Assembly: GCA_965230795.1 (NCBI GenBank)
Contig: OZ246020.1
Span: forward strand, 868,001-932,000
Direction: 5' to 3'
DNA from: PZPK01 sp965230795
GTDB taxonomy: Bacteria; Pseudomonadota; Gammaproteobacteria; Pseudomonadales; Oleiphilaceae
Length of the DNA: 64,000 bases
Shown one piece after another: positions 1-8,496 of this stretch. Position 1 is the first letter of the stretch. The number at the start of each line of letters is the position of its first letter. The notes beneath the pieces were generated by a model. That model saw only the letters and a program-made list of their open reading frames with translations, made no database searches and was not told where the DNA came from. The translations under genes were made by a program, and so were the position numbers.

Positions 1-1112
1 TTGAAGAAGGCAGTGGTTTCGAAGACGAGCTGGACGTGGTTGAAGGTATGCAATTCGATCGTGGTTACCTGTCTCCTTACTTCATTAATAACCAGGACAA
101 CATGAGTGCAGAGCTTGAAAATCCATTCATTCTTCTGGTCGACAAGAAAATCTCCAATATTCGCGAACTGCTTCCTGTTCTGGAAAATGTTGCCAAATCC
201 AGCAAGCCACTGTTGATCATCGCTGAAGATGTGGAAGGTGAAGCGCTTGCAACTTTGGTTGTGAACAATATGCGCGGCATTGTAAAAGTGGCGGCGGTTA
301 AAGCACCTGGTTTTGGTGATCGTCGTAAAGAAATGCTGGAAGATATCGCGACCCTGACTGGTGGTACCGTTATCTCCGAAGAAGTGGGTCGTTCTCTGGA
401 AAACGCTACTCTGGATGATCTGGGTACGGCGAAGAACGTGACGATCAGCAAGGAAAACACCACGATTGTTGACGGTGCTGGTCAGTCTGCAGCAATCGAA
501 GCGCGTGTTGGTCAGATCCGTAAGCAAATCGAAGACAGCAGCTCCGACTATGATCGTGAAAAACTGCAAGAGCGCGTTGCCAAGCTTGCTGGCGGTGTTG
601 CGGTTATTCGTGTCGGTGCCGGTTCTGAAGTGGAAATGAAAGAGAAGAAAGCACGTGTTGAAGATGCGCTGCACTCAACTCGCGCTGCTGTTGAAGAAGG
701 TGTTGTAGCAGGTGGTGGTGTTGCATTGATTCGCGCGCTGCAATCTCTGGATTCACTGGAAGGTGACAACGAAGATCAAAATGTGGGCATCAACCTGCTG
801 CGTCGTGCGATGGAAGCGCCATTGCGCCAGATCGTTGGCAACGCCGGCGGTGAAGGGTCTGTGGTATCTGACAAAGTGAAGCAGGGTGAAGGTAGCTTCG
901 GTTACAACGCTGCGACAGGCGAATATGGCGATATGCTAGAAATGGGTATTCTGGATCCGGCAAAAGTCACACGCTCTGCACTGCAGGCAGCCGGTTCTGT
1001 TGCGGGTCTGATGATCACAACTGAATGTATGGTTACTGAAGCTGTTGAAGACAACCCTGCGCCTGCTATGCCTGATATGGGTGGCATGGGTGGAATGGGC
1101 GGCATGATGTAA
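1..1112 (+). CDS. groL: Chaperonin GroEL, 3' part (5' end outside window)
   Basis: This is the C-terminal two thirds of the 60-kDa chaperonin, which folds proteins in the cytosol inside a double seven-subunit ring capped by GroES. The reading frame is already open at base 3, so the true start lies upstream of the window. The visible part opens in the apical domain (VVEGMQFDRGYLSPYF), runs through DRRKEMLEDIATLTGG and the intermediate domain VEEGVVAGGGVAL, and ends in the Gly-Met-rich tail GGMGGMGGMM typical of GroEL. No frameshift is seen. An intrinsic terminator follows 24 bases after the stop. groES would be expected just upstream. Identity is certain. Which paralog it would be, if the genome has more than one, cannot be told. 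Confidence 0.98.
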   Translation, partial: EEGSGFEDELDVVEGMQFDRGYLSPYFINNQDNMSAELENPFILLVDKKISNIRELLPVLENVAKSSKPLLIIAEDVEGEALATLVVNNMRGIVKVAAVKAPGFGDRRKEMLEDIATLTGGTVISEEVGRSLENATLDDLGTAKNVTISKENTTIVDGAGQSAAIEARVGQIRKQIEDSSSDYDREKLQERVAKLAGGVAVIRVGAGSEVEMKEKKARVEDALHSTRAAVEEGVVAGGGVALIRALQSLDSLEGDNEDQNVGINLLRRAMEAPLRQIVGNAGGEGSVVSDKVKQGEGSFGYNAATGEYGDMLEMGILDPAKVTRSALQAAGSVAGLMITTECMVTEAVEDNPAPAMPDMGGMGGMGGMM

Positions 1113-1136
1113 TCGCTGTTCCCCTGGTTAAGAAAA

Positions 1137-1162
1137 AACCCGGCTTCGTGCCGGGTTTTTTT
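1137..1162 (+). terminator. Intrinsic terminator after groEL
   Basis: An 8-bp stem (AACCCGGC / GCCGGGTT) with a 5-base loop is followed by seven T residues. It closes the groESL transcript before the type II secretion genes. Confidence 0.93.
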
Positions 1163-1305
1163 ATGGCTGTTCTTTTAAATCAAAGACGTGCGGACTCTTC
1201 CTCAGAAAGCGAATGAAAAACCGTTAATATAACTAGATTTCGCCCAGTAAATAGTCTGTAATTGGGCGCACTTTCAGTATGACCTAGTGGCCGACAGAGT
1301 CTTAT

Positions 1306-2118
1306 GTGGTCGTGCGTGATCTCTTAAGCGACAGTTCTTTCATTGTGATTAAAAAAGTCATTTTATATTCAGTCCTGTTTGTACTGGGTCTGGCTGTGTT
1401 TCTGATAGCGACGCTACCCGCTGCGTTTGTGTGGAGCCAATGGCTGGAGTCGAGTATCGATACGCGCCGTTTGGGTATTCAGGTGCTGGCATTTGAAGGG
1501 ACCGTATGGGATGGCAAAGTACATTTTCGCTATCAGCAACTTGAGTCGATACTGGACTGGGATATTCGGTTTACCGACTTGATATCAGGTGCGTTGCCCC
1601 TGCAGTTGGCTTGGCGCAGCCATGCCGGTAGCGCCGATGCCCTGGTGGCTGTGGCGATGGAGCAGGTTGATGTGTCCATGGAAAGTCTGGACCTGGACTT
1701 GGAGCGCTTGAATCCTTTTTTTGTGCGACAGAGAGTGCAATTGGCCGGGCAGCTGAGTGCCAGAAATCTCGATCTGGTGATTTCGCCGGAAACCATCCTG
1801 TCTGCCTCAGGCAAAGCGAGCTGGAGTGGTGGCATGATTGCTTATCCGGTCGGTCGGAATATTCGACAGCCCCTTATGCCCGCGTTTCGGGCAGATCTAC
1901 AAACCCGGGATGATGGTTCTATTTACTTGGGAATTCGTGATGCTGATGCGCAATTCGATGTGATCGAAGCCAGCCTGACGCCGGATGGGGCCGGCCTGGC
2001 ACAGATTCGTCGCCGTCTGCTGGATTTGGCAGGCGAGCATGCGCCACATGCAGAGGAAAGTGATGTGGTATTCAAAGTCAAACAGCCTGATGTGTTGAGC
2101 AAAGGGCTGCCTCTATGA
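1306..2118 (+). CDS. gspN: Type II secretion system protein GspN
   Basis: GspN is an accessory inner-membrane component of the general secretory pathway and is present in only some type II systems. The protein has one N-terminal transmembrane helix (about residues 17-45 from the GTG at 1306) followed by a periplasmic beta-rich region with the FEGTVWDGK and ISGALPLQLAW patterns usual for the family. The start is uncertain. GTG at 1306 gives 270 residues; an in-frame GTG at 1345, just before the lysine pair and the helix, gives 257 residues and a more typical N-terminus. The stop overlaps the gspC start by 4 bases (ATGA), so the two are translationally coupled. Family assignment rests on the membrane topology, the motifs and the neighbours. 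Confidence 0.85.
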   Translation: MVVRDLLSDSSFIVIKKVILYSVLFVLGLAVFLIATLPAAFVWSQWLESSIDTRRLGIQVLAFEGTVWDGKVHFRYQQLESILDWDIRFTDLISGALPLQLAWRSHAGSADALVAVAMEQVDVSMESLDLDLERLNPFFVRQRVQLAGQLSARNLDLVISPETILSASGKASWSGGMIAYPVGRNIRQPLMPAFRADLQTRDDGSIYLGIRDADAQFDVIEASLTPDGAGLAQIRRRLLDLAGEHAPHAEESDVVFKVKQPDVLSKGLPL

Positions 2119-2966
2119 ATACGGAGAAATCTCCTGTCAGCCCCTGGATTGGCCGCCTTCAGTCTCTGTTGGCAATCACGCTGGTGATGTATCTGGCCTG
2201 GTTAGTGTCTCAGTTAGTCTGGTATATGTTGTCGCCGGCGCCTTCGGCGGTAATGGTGTTGTCGCCGGTATCGTCTCATCAATCTCAGGTCAGTACGGAT
2301 TCGGGATATCAGCCGGAGCGCTATCATCTCTTCGGTAAAGAAGGGCTTAAGAAGGTCGAGCAGGTATCGCGTCCTACCGTTGCGCCGAAAACCCGTTTAC
2401 GGCTGATTTTAAAAGGTGTTTTCACTGCGGAGCAGGGCGGAGAATCCGGTGCTATAGTTGAAGAGATAGGTAAGCCTGCCGATTACTATCGCATTGGTGA
2501 TACTTTACCGGGCAATGCGGTACTGGAAGAGGTATATAGTGATCGTGTGTTACTGCGCCGGAACGGTCAGCTGGAAACGCTGGCCTTTGAAGATGCGGTG
2601 GAGCTGGGGCAAAGCCGGATCGCGCAGAGCCAGGTTGTAGAAGAAGAATCGGAAGCGGACATCGATACGCCTGAGCAATTCGTTGAAGAGGCAACCCGGC
2701 GACTGACCGAAAATCCGGAACAAGCCTTGCGTTCGGTAGGTCTGACACAGGCAGAAGATGGTGGTTATGTTTATCAGGGCAATAACCCTATGTTGGCAGG
2801 ATTGAATTTGCAAAAAGGTGATGTCATTCGCTCGGTCAACGGGCATACATTGGGTGACATACAAAAAGATAAAGCTTTAATGCAAACGTTATATGAGCAG
2901 GGTAGTCTGGAAGTTGAGGTCGTACGTGACGGAGCCAGTTTTTACATCAACTATCCCCTGAGATAA
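2115..2966 (+). CDS. gspC: Type II secretion system protein GspC
   Basis: GspC is the inner-membrane protein that links the assembly platform to the outer-membrane secretin. This 283-residue protein has a short cytosolic start, one transmembrane helix (about 15-38), a periplasmic homology region of about residues 90-150 (LILKGVFTAEQ, YRIGDTLPGNAVLEEVYSDRVLLRRNG) that in the family contacts GspD, and a C-terminal PDZ domain of about 190-283 (GLNLQKGDVIRSVNGH). It overlaps gspN by 4 bases and sits 47 bases before gspD. That is the usual order for a secretin module whose remaining genes (gspE-M) lie elsewhere; none are in this window. Confidence 0.93.
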   Translation: MNTEKSPVSPWIGRLQSLLAITLVMYLAWLVSQLVWYMLSPAPSAVMVLSPVSSHQSQVSTDSGYQPERYHLFGKEGLKKVEQVSRPTVAPKTRLRLILKGVFTAEQGGESGAIVEEIGKPADYYRIGDTLPGNAVLEEVYSDRVLLRRNGQLETLAFEDAVELGQSRIAQSQVVEEESEADIDTPEQFVEEATRRLTENPEQALRSVGLTQAEDGGYVYQGNNPMLAGLNLQKGDVIRSVNGHTLGDIQKDKALMQTLYEQGSLEVEVVRDGASFYINYPLR

Positions 2967-3013
2967 GCGAGTTCGTCTACGCGAGGCCGGACAACAATGA
3001 AAATGGATAACAA

Positions 3014-4975
3014 ATGAAGTTAAAGACACATGGTTTGATCAGCTTGTTGGCGGGCCTTTTTATGCTGGGTTCGCTATCGGTAACAGCGCAGGAGCAAAGC
3101 TGGAAAGTTAACCTCAAAGATGCGGACATCCGGGCGTTTGTGACCCAGATTGCTGATATCACGGGCTACAGTTTTGTCATTGATCCGCGTGTTAAAGGCA
3201 AGGTCACGGTGGTTTCCAATGCCTCGATGGATAAGCATGCCGTCTATGAGATGTTTCTGTCAGTGCTTGGCGTACATGGCTTCGCTGCGATTCCGGGCGA
3301 GGGTGTTGTCAAGATCGTACAACAGAATAATGCCAAGCAAACCGCCAGTAATGATCGTTTCATGGGGCGCATTCCTGCTGAACAGATTGTCACCCGTGTG
3401 ATTCAAGTGAACAACGCCAATGCCTTGGAGCTGGTTCCTATTTTACGTCCAATGGTGGCCAAGTACGGACATCTGGCGGGCGTGGCGGCGGCCAATGCCC
3501 TGATCATCAGTGATCACGTCAACAACATTGAGCGCATCTCCAACATTATTGACGAGCTGGACAGTCCTTCCAAATACGAGCTTGAAGTGGTTCAGCTTCA
3601 AGAAGCCTGGGTGGGAGATATGGTCAAGCTTTTGGAAGAGCTGGCCCCGGCTGAGCTGGGCGATGCGAAGGGTAAAGCCAGCGCCAATAAATTCAGTGTA
3701 GTGGCAGATCAGCGTAGCAACCGTTTGATCCTGCGTGGTGATGAATCCTTCCGGGACAAAATGCGCGTGTTGATTGCCAAGCTGGATCAGCCATCGTCCA
3801 CGGGTGGTAAGACCAAAGTGGTGCGTCTCAAGCATGCCGATGCAGAAGACATTGCCGAATTGCTCAAGGGCCTGATGGGTGATATCGCGAGTGAGCAGGA
3901 AAAAGGCAAAGGTCAGAAAACGACGGAAGCCAGCGTTTATGCCGACGAAGGCTTGAATGCGCTGGTCTTGCGAGCGGAGCCTTCTCTTTTACAAGAACTG
4001 GAAGGTGTCATTGAGCAGCTGGATATTCGTCGTGCCCAGGTATTGATAGAAGCAGCAATTGTTGAGATTTCAGACAAGAATGACAACAAACTGGGTATTC
4101 AGTGGGCGCTTTACGATCAGGGGGCTTCGATTCCCGGTGCCTTTACCAATTTCAGCGAAATCGGCATCAGTACGGCGAATATCCTCGGTGCGCTGATCGC
4201 CAAGGATAATGATGCGGATGGCGATCTGGATGCCTCTACGCTTGGATCGCCATCGACAGGGCTTACTTTAGGTGTTGGTGAAACCAGTGATAGTGGTGTC
4301 AGTTGGGGGGCTCTTATCCAGGCCCTTGAAGGGGATGCTGGCGCCAACGTGCTGTCTACGCCCAAGGTTATCACCATGGATAACCAGGAATCCTCTATTA
4401 TCGTTGGCGAAAATATTCCCATTATTACCGGCCAGTCGAGTTCAACAGGCGCTGGTACCTCGGATCCCTTTACAACCATTGAACGTGAGGATGTCGGGGT
4501 GAAATTGATTGTGACACCGAGTATCAGCGAAGGGGATTTGGTTCGATTGGAGATTGAGCAGGAAATTTCGGACGTTTCACCGTCCACCGCCGGTGCCGAC
4601 ATCATCACGACCAAGCGTCAGATCAAAACCAATGTGCTGGCGGACAATGGTGAGACCATTGTGCTAGGCGGCTTGATTACTGATAACGTCAGCATGAGTG
4701 AGAGTAAGGTGCCGCTGCTGGGAGATATTCCCTGGTTGGGGCGATTGTTCAAGAGTACGTCCCAGACGGTCACCAAACAGAATCTGCTGGTGTTTTTGAA
4801 GCCCACCATTCTTCGGGATAAAGCTTCAACGAAAAGTGTAACGGATGAGAAGTTTGATCAGCTCTGGGAGTTGAATCTGGCAATTAAAGAAAGTAACGGA
4901 GAGGACCGGGAAGATCTTGATCAGCTACCTAAGCCTGATGTGGACAGTATCTACAAGGGTATGAAGATTAAATAG
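3014..4975 (+). CDS. gspD: Type II secretion system secretin GspD
   Basis: GspD forms the outer-membrane channel through which folded exoproteins leave the periplasm. The protein has 653 residues, a signal peptide ending near residue 25 (SVTAQEQ), an N0 domain (WKVNLKDADIRAFV), three N1-N3 KH-like repeats, and the C-terminal secretin domain (VGENIPIITGQ, REDVGVKLIVTPSI, IVLGGLITDN, KVPLLGDIPWLGRLF). Length and domain order match typical GspD. The tail has no obvious lipidation or extra domain. It is the last gene of the gspN-C-D group; a bidirectional terminator follows. A separate pilotin gene is not seen. Confidence 0.97.
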   Translation: MKLKTHGLISLLAGLFMLGSLSVTAQEQSWKVNLKDADIRAFVTQIADITGYSFVIDPRVKGKVTVVSNASMDKHAVYEMFLSVLGVHGFAAIPGEGVVKIVQQNNAKQTASNDRFMGRIPAEQIVTRVIQVNNANALELVPILRPMVAKYGHLAGVAAANALIISDHVNNIERISNIIDELDSPSKYELEVVQLQEAWVGDMVKLLEELAPAELGDAKGKASANKFSVVADQRSNRLILRGDESFRDKMRVLIAKLDQPSSTGGKTKVVRLKHADAEDIAELLKGLMGDIASEQEKGKGQKTTEASVYADEGLNALVLRAEPSLLQELEGVIEQLDIRRAQVLIEAAIVEISDKNDNKLGIQWALYDQGASIPGAFTNFSEIGISTANILGALIAKDNDADGDLDASTLGSPSTGLTLGVGETSDSGVSWGALIQALEGDAGANVLSTPKVITMDNQESSIIVGENIPIITGQSSSTGAGTSDPFTTIEREDVGVKLIVTPSISEGDLVRLEIEQEISDVSPSTAGADIITTKRQIKTNVLADNGETIVLGGLITDNVSMSESKVPLLGDIPWLGRLFKSTSQTVTKQNLLVFLKPTILRDKASTKSVTDEKFDQLWELNLAIKESNGEDREDLDQLPKPDVDSIYKGMKIK

Positions 4976-5011
4976 ACTCGAAGCAGTGTTTCAAATCGAT
5001 GAGAATCAAAA

Positions 5012-5039
5012 AAGCCAAGACAAATGTCTTGGCTTTTTT
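5012..5039. terminator. Bidirectional intrinsic terminator between gspD and sodB
   Basis: A perfect 10-bp stem (AAGCCAAGAC / GTCTTGGCTT, loop AAAT) is flanked by an A-run on the left and a T-run on the right. It can therefore stop gspD on the plus strand and sodB on the minus strand. A second inverted repeat, GCTACCG / CGGTAGC, lies at about 5046-5067, nearer the sodB stop. Confidence 0.9.
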
Positions 5040-5091
5040 GCTCGTGCTACCGCCTTTCGACGGTAGCTGGTAGCTGCAGTCTCTGACGGAA

Positions 5092-5673
5092 TTACTTGGC
5101 CAGGTTTTCCGCAACAAAATCCCAGTTTACCAGGGCCCAGAACGCATCCAGATACTTCGGACGCGCGTTGCGGTAGTCAATGTAGTAAGCGTGTTCCCAA
5201 AGATCAACCGTCAACAAGGCAGTTTGTCCTTCGGTCATCGGTGTACCGGCGTTGCTGGTATTCACGATTTCCAGGCTGCCATCATTGTTCTTGACCAGCC
5301 AAGTCCAGCTTGAGCCGAAGTTGTTGACGGCTTTGTCATTGAACTGTGATTGGAAGTCAGCAAACGAACCGAATGCGCTGTTGATTGCGTCAGCGACAGC
5401 GCCTGTTGGTTCACCGCCGCCGTTGGGGCTCAGGCAGTGCCAGTAAAAGGTATGGTTCCAGATTTGCGCCGCGTTATTGAAGACCGGGCCGCTGGAGCTT
5501 TTGATAATGTCCTCGAGTTCCTTGCCTTCGTATTCTGTGCCCGGGATCATGCCATTCAGTTTATCCACGTAAGTTTTGTGGTGCTTGCCGTGGTGATATT
5601 CCAAAGTTTCCTGGGAAATATGTGGTGCCAAAGCATCAATTGCATACGGTAACGCAGGTAATTCGATCGCCAT
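5092..5673 (-). CDS. sodB: Superoxide dismutase, Fe-type
   Basis: The enzyme converts superoxide to hydrogen peroxide and oxygen in the cytosol. The 193-residue product begins MAIELPALPYAIDALAPHIS and carries the family ligand patterns: the first His in TLEYHHGKHHKTYVDKLN, the second in WNHTFYWHCL, and Asp/His in VDLWEHAYYIDYRN. The Fe-type signature is FNNAAQIWNHTFYW. The frame is open further upstream, but the ATG at 5671-5673 is preceded by GGAGAG at good spacing and matches family N-termini, so the 37-residue extension is discarded. The Shine-Dalgarno and start codon are complementary to the middle of the candidate iron-regulated small RNA at 20529-20687, as expected for an Fe-SodB under RyhB/PrrF-type control. 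Confidence 0.96.
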   Translation of the reverse strand: MAIELPALPYAIDALAPHISQETLEYHHGKHHKTYVDKLNGMIPGTEYEGKELEDIIKSSSGPVFNNAAQIWNHTFYWHCLSPNGGGEPTGAVADAINSAFGSFADFQSQFNDKAVNNFGSSWTWLVKNNDGSLEIVNTSNAGTPMTEGQTALLTVDLWEHAYYIDYRNARPKYLDAFWALVNWDFVAENLAK

Positions 5674-5761
5674 TTGGGCTCTCCATTCAGTTGATGTTGT
5701 GGTGATTGATTGCCGACGGTAGCCGGCCTTGTGCTTATGGTTATTGTGAGCAGGATAATAA

Positions 5762-5777
5762 CACCTAAGTTTAGGTG
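5762..5777. promoter_or_regulatory. Palindrome upstream of sodB
   Basis: CACCTAA-GT-TTAGGTG is a perfect inverted repeat with 7-bp arms, about 90 bases before the sodB start and 30 bases past the purK stop. There is no T-run on either strand, so an operator is more likely than a terminator. The binding protein is unknown. Confidence 0.35.
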
Positions 5778-5807
5778 AATCCACGTAGCATGGGATTTCA
5801 GAAAAAG

Positions 5808-6929
5808 CTATTCGTAGCCCTTGAATTCAGGGCTTCCGGGAAGCAGTTCAGCGAGGTTTTTGACGCGCCAGGCAAGTTCCTCATATGTGTCGGCCTGAAC
5901 GGTTACGTGCCCGAGTTTTCTTCCGGCGCGCTCGGTTTTTCCATATAGGTGGAGGTGGGCGTAGGGCAGGGACAGCATTTTCTGCACATCGCCTTTCTGT
6001 CCGATGATATTGATCATGCATGTCGGGCGCTTGGCTTCTGTGTCACCCAGGGGCATACCGCAAATGGCACGAATGTGGTTTTCAAACTGGCTACAGGTTG
6101 CGCCTTCTATGCTCCAGTGACCGGAGTTATGCACCCTGGGCGCCATTTCATTGGCCATTAGGCCATTGTCGGTTTCGAACAATTCCAGAGTGAGGATGCC
6201 AACGTGCCCCAGCTCATGCATCAGCTCTTTTATATAGCTTTGTGCCTGGGACGCAATCTCTGGATCGACTTTTGGGGCGGGTGCTGTTGAGTAACGCAAA
6301 ATACCTTCGTGATGGCTGTTTTCGGCCAGAGGATACACTGCCATTTCGTCTTTGCTGTTGCGCACGGCGATTACGGAAAGTTCGCGTTTGAACTGAATAA
6401 ACTGTTCGGCGATAAGCGTTTTGTTGCCAATGGATTGCCATGCCTGTTGGCACTGACTGGCATCTTTAATAACAAACTGACCCTTGCCGTCGTAGCCTTC
6501 AGTTACCGTTTTCGTGACAACGGGGCAACCCAGTTCCTCAACCGCTTTTTCGAGTGCGGGCAGCGAATTGATGACGCGATAATCCGGGGTTGGAATGCCG
6601 AGCTTGGTGAACAGAGCTTTTTCTTCCGCCCGATTCTGGCATACCCGGATCGATTCAGCTGGAGGGTAAAGCGTGCTGTGCTCTTCTATATATTGAACGA
6701 GTTCGAGAGGAAGGTGCTCGAATTCATAGGAAACGATATCAACGTCTTTGAGAAATTGAGCAAGCTCCGGGTTGTCCAGCTTGCCTTCTGTGTCGATGGT
6801 GATCTGACCCAAGCCGGCGCTAGGGCTGCCGGACGTGTCATAAAAACGAAAGTCCAGTTCCAGTGGATAGCCTGCGAGCGCAAGCATGCGTCCCAATTGT
6901 CCTGCACCGAGTATACCGATGGTCTTCAT
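5808..6929 (-). CDS. purK: N5-carboxyaminoimidazole ribonucleotide synthase PurK
   Basis: PurK uses ATP and bicarbonate to carboxylate aminoimidazole ribonucleotide at N5, a step of de novo purine synthesis. The 373-residue protein has the ATP-grasp layout: an N-terminal Rossmann-like segment (IGILGAGQLGRMLALAG), the ATP-binding core (TKTVTEGYDGKGQFVI, LIAEQFIQFKRELSVIA), and the metal/substrate region (NEMAPRVHNSGHWSIEGA). It starts 3 bases after the purE stop on the same strand, with GAGGC upstream of the ATG, so the pair forms an operon. Length is normal. Confidence 0.97.
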   Translation of the reverse strand: MKTIGILGAGQLGRMLALAGYPLELDFRFYDTSGSPSAGLGQITIDTEGKLDNPELAQFLKDVDIVSYEFEHLPLELVQYIEEHSTLYPPAESIRVCQNRAEEKALFTKLGIPTPDYRVINSLPALEKAVEELGCPVVTKTVTEGYDGKGQFVIKDASQCQQAWQSIGNKTLIAEQFIQFKRELSVIAVRNSKDEMAVYPLAENSHHEGILRYSTAPAPKVDPEIASQAQSYIKELMHELGHVGILTLELFETDNGLMANEMAPRVHNSGHWSIEGATCSQFENHIRAICGMPLGDTEAKRPTCMINIIGQKGDVQKMLSLPYAHLHLYGKTERAGRKLGHVTVQADTYEELAWRVKNLAELLPGSPEFKGYE

Positions 6930-6932
6930 GAT

Positions 6933-7421
6933 TCAGCCTCTTGGATCAGGTTGATTCAGAACCGTTTCAGTTTGCTGTTCTCTAAAAGCATTAATCGCCG
7001 CTTTCACCTTGGCATCATTCAGGGCGACGATCTGTGCAGCTAGCAGGCCCGCATTCTTGGCTCCTGCAGTGCCAATGGCCAAGGTCCCAACTGCAACACC
7101 CCCGGGCATTTGAGCAATGGACAATAGCGAATCGAGTCCGTTCAAAGCCTTCGATTGTACAGGAACACCAAGAACGGGGAGATTGGTCTGAGCGGCAGCC
7201 ATACCTGGCAGATGTGCAGCGCCTCCCGCACCGGCGATAATTACCTGAATGCCGCGGGACTCGGCGCTTTTGGCATAGTCGAATAACAAGTCTGGTGTTC
7301 GGTGGGCTGAGACGACTTTGACTTCGTAGCTGACATGCAAGGAGTCCAGCATGTTTGCGGCATGTTCCATCGTAGGCCAGTCCGATTTGGATCCCATGAT
7401 GATTCCGACAGTTGGCTGCAT
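6933..7421 (-). CDS. purE: N5-carboxyaminoimidazole ribonucleotide mutase PurE (class I)
   Basis: PurE moves the carboxylate of N5-CAIR to carbon 4, the step after PurK. The 162-residue protein shows the class I motifs: VGIIMGSKSDWPTM, the catalytic His in VVSAHRTPDLLFDYA, the GAGGAAHLPGM loop, and LDSLLSIAQMPGGVAVGT. GAGG stands 7 bases before the ATG. It is the first gene of purE-purK and is divergent from the coiled-coil gene at 7610. No PurR-like operator was recognised in the 190-base divergent gap. Confidence 0.97.
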   Translation of the reverse strand: MQPTVGIIMGSKSDWPTMEHAANMLDSLHVSYEVKVVSAHRTPDLLFDYAKSAESRGIQVIIAGAGGAAHLPGMAAAQTNLPVLGVPVQSKALNGLDSLLSIAQMPGGVAVGTLAIGTAGAKNAGLLAAQIVALNDAKVKAAINAFREQQTETVLNQPDPRG

Positions 7422-7609
7422 CTTCTTACCTCAATTACGAATGTCTTTTCACCCTTATCGCGCGCTTGCCGCATGCGATATCCGGTGATCCGGCCAAAAA
7501 AAGACCGCATATATTAGTGACTCGACACTGGGCATGCAAATTCTATTTATTATTCACGCGCATAGCAGTTAGAATCCCCCAAAAGCAACAATTATCGCAA
7601 GGGGAATTC

Positions 7610-8404
7610 ATGGATAGTCTGAGGCCTGATCGGGACGAACTGGATCAGTTTCGAAAACGACAGTCAGGAAAAAAAACCAAAGCACCCGCAGCTAAAAGCA
7701 GTGTAGTCAAAACACCCGGAAAGTCGGGCTCATCTGTCTTTTCGTCCCTGTTGATTGTTGTGTGTCTCATGACGGTTGCGGCGCTGGGGTGGCTGTACTG
7801 GCAACAGCACAACGAACTGGCAGCCTTGCGCATGGAGTTGGAGGATGCTTCGGGTTTCATTGGGCAAAGCAAGCTATTGCTGGCGCGTCTCGAAGGCGAG
7901 GTGAGCGAGACCGGTGAAGAGCTGGCGGCCAGTGGCTCGCAGGTGGAGAAAAAACTCGCATTTCTGGATTCTGAAATGCGCAAGCTCTGGGGTGTGTCCA
8001 ACGACCGGAATAAGAAGGCGATCCAGAATAACGATGCAGCGATCGCGGGGCTGGAGAATAATCTGGCAAAGCTTCTGGCTGAGCAGAAAAAGCAGTCGTT
8101 GCGTTTAAGTGAGGCTCAGCAATCGTTAAATGCCAAATTGGAAGAGGTCAATCGATCATTGCGCGGTATGGATGTCCAGGTGAGCGCAGCTTCCAGTGAG
8201 GTGGCAGTGACGCGAGAATCCATGAACGAATCGCTGTCACAGTTGCGTCAGAAAATGGCGGAATTGGATAAGGCGGTTTCGGCAGTTAAGCTGAATAGCT
8301 CAGCAATTGCTTCAATTGACACCAGTCGGCAGCAGCTGAACGAGCGTGTGGTCGAACTGGAAAGGCAACTTAATGATGTGCAACTCAAGCTAGGTGGGCC
8401 CTGA
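7610..8404 (+). CDS. Membrane-anchored coiled-coil protein, function unknown
   Basis: I do not recognise a named family. The 264-residue product has a charged cytosolic N-terminus (about residues 1-45, rich in Lys, Arg and Asp), one transmembrane helix (about 47-66, VFSSLLIVVCLMTVAALGWLYW), and a periplasmic region that is almost all heptad-patterned coiled coil with many Gln, Leu and Ser residues. No cysteine or enzymatic motif lies in the coiled part. The start chosen at 7610 has AAGGGG at good spacing; the frame is open upstream but that stretch looks non-coding. It is divergent from purE and precedes the secreted DUF2846-like protein at 8497. A structural or scaffold role in the envelope is plausible but is only an inference from shape. 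Confidence 0.75.
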   Translation: MDSLRPDRDELDQFRKRQSGKKTKAPAAKSSVVKTPGKSGSSVFSSLLIVVCLMTVAALGWLYWQQHNELAALRMELEDASGFIGQSKLLLARLEGEVSETGEELAASGSQVEKKLAFLDSEMRKLWGVSNDRNKKAIQNNDAAIAGLENNLAKLLAEQKKQSLRLSEAQQSLNAKLEEVNRSLRGMDVQVSAASSEVAVTRESMNESLSQLRQKMAELDKAVSAVKLNSSAIASIDTSRQQLNERVVELERQLNDVQLKLGGP

Positions 8405-8496
8405 AGACTTGTCAGCGACATGAGGTAGATCGCAAAAATTCAGAGCATTGGCTGTTAGAATTCATGCGTTTGTACGTCATGATAGGGAAAGTACGC

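Noticed and set aside
1241..1268. Inverted repeat CGCCCA / TGGGCG before gspN
   Set aside because: Short arms with a 16-base centre; could easily arise by chance.
6309..7043. Long plus-strand frame opposite purK
   Set aside because: Antisense shadow of a certain gene.
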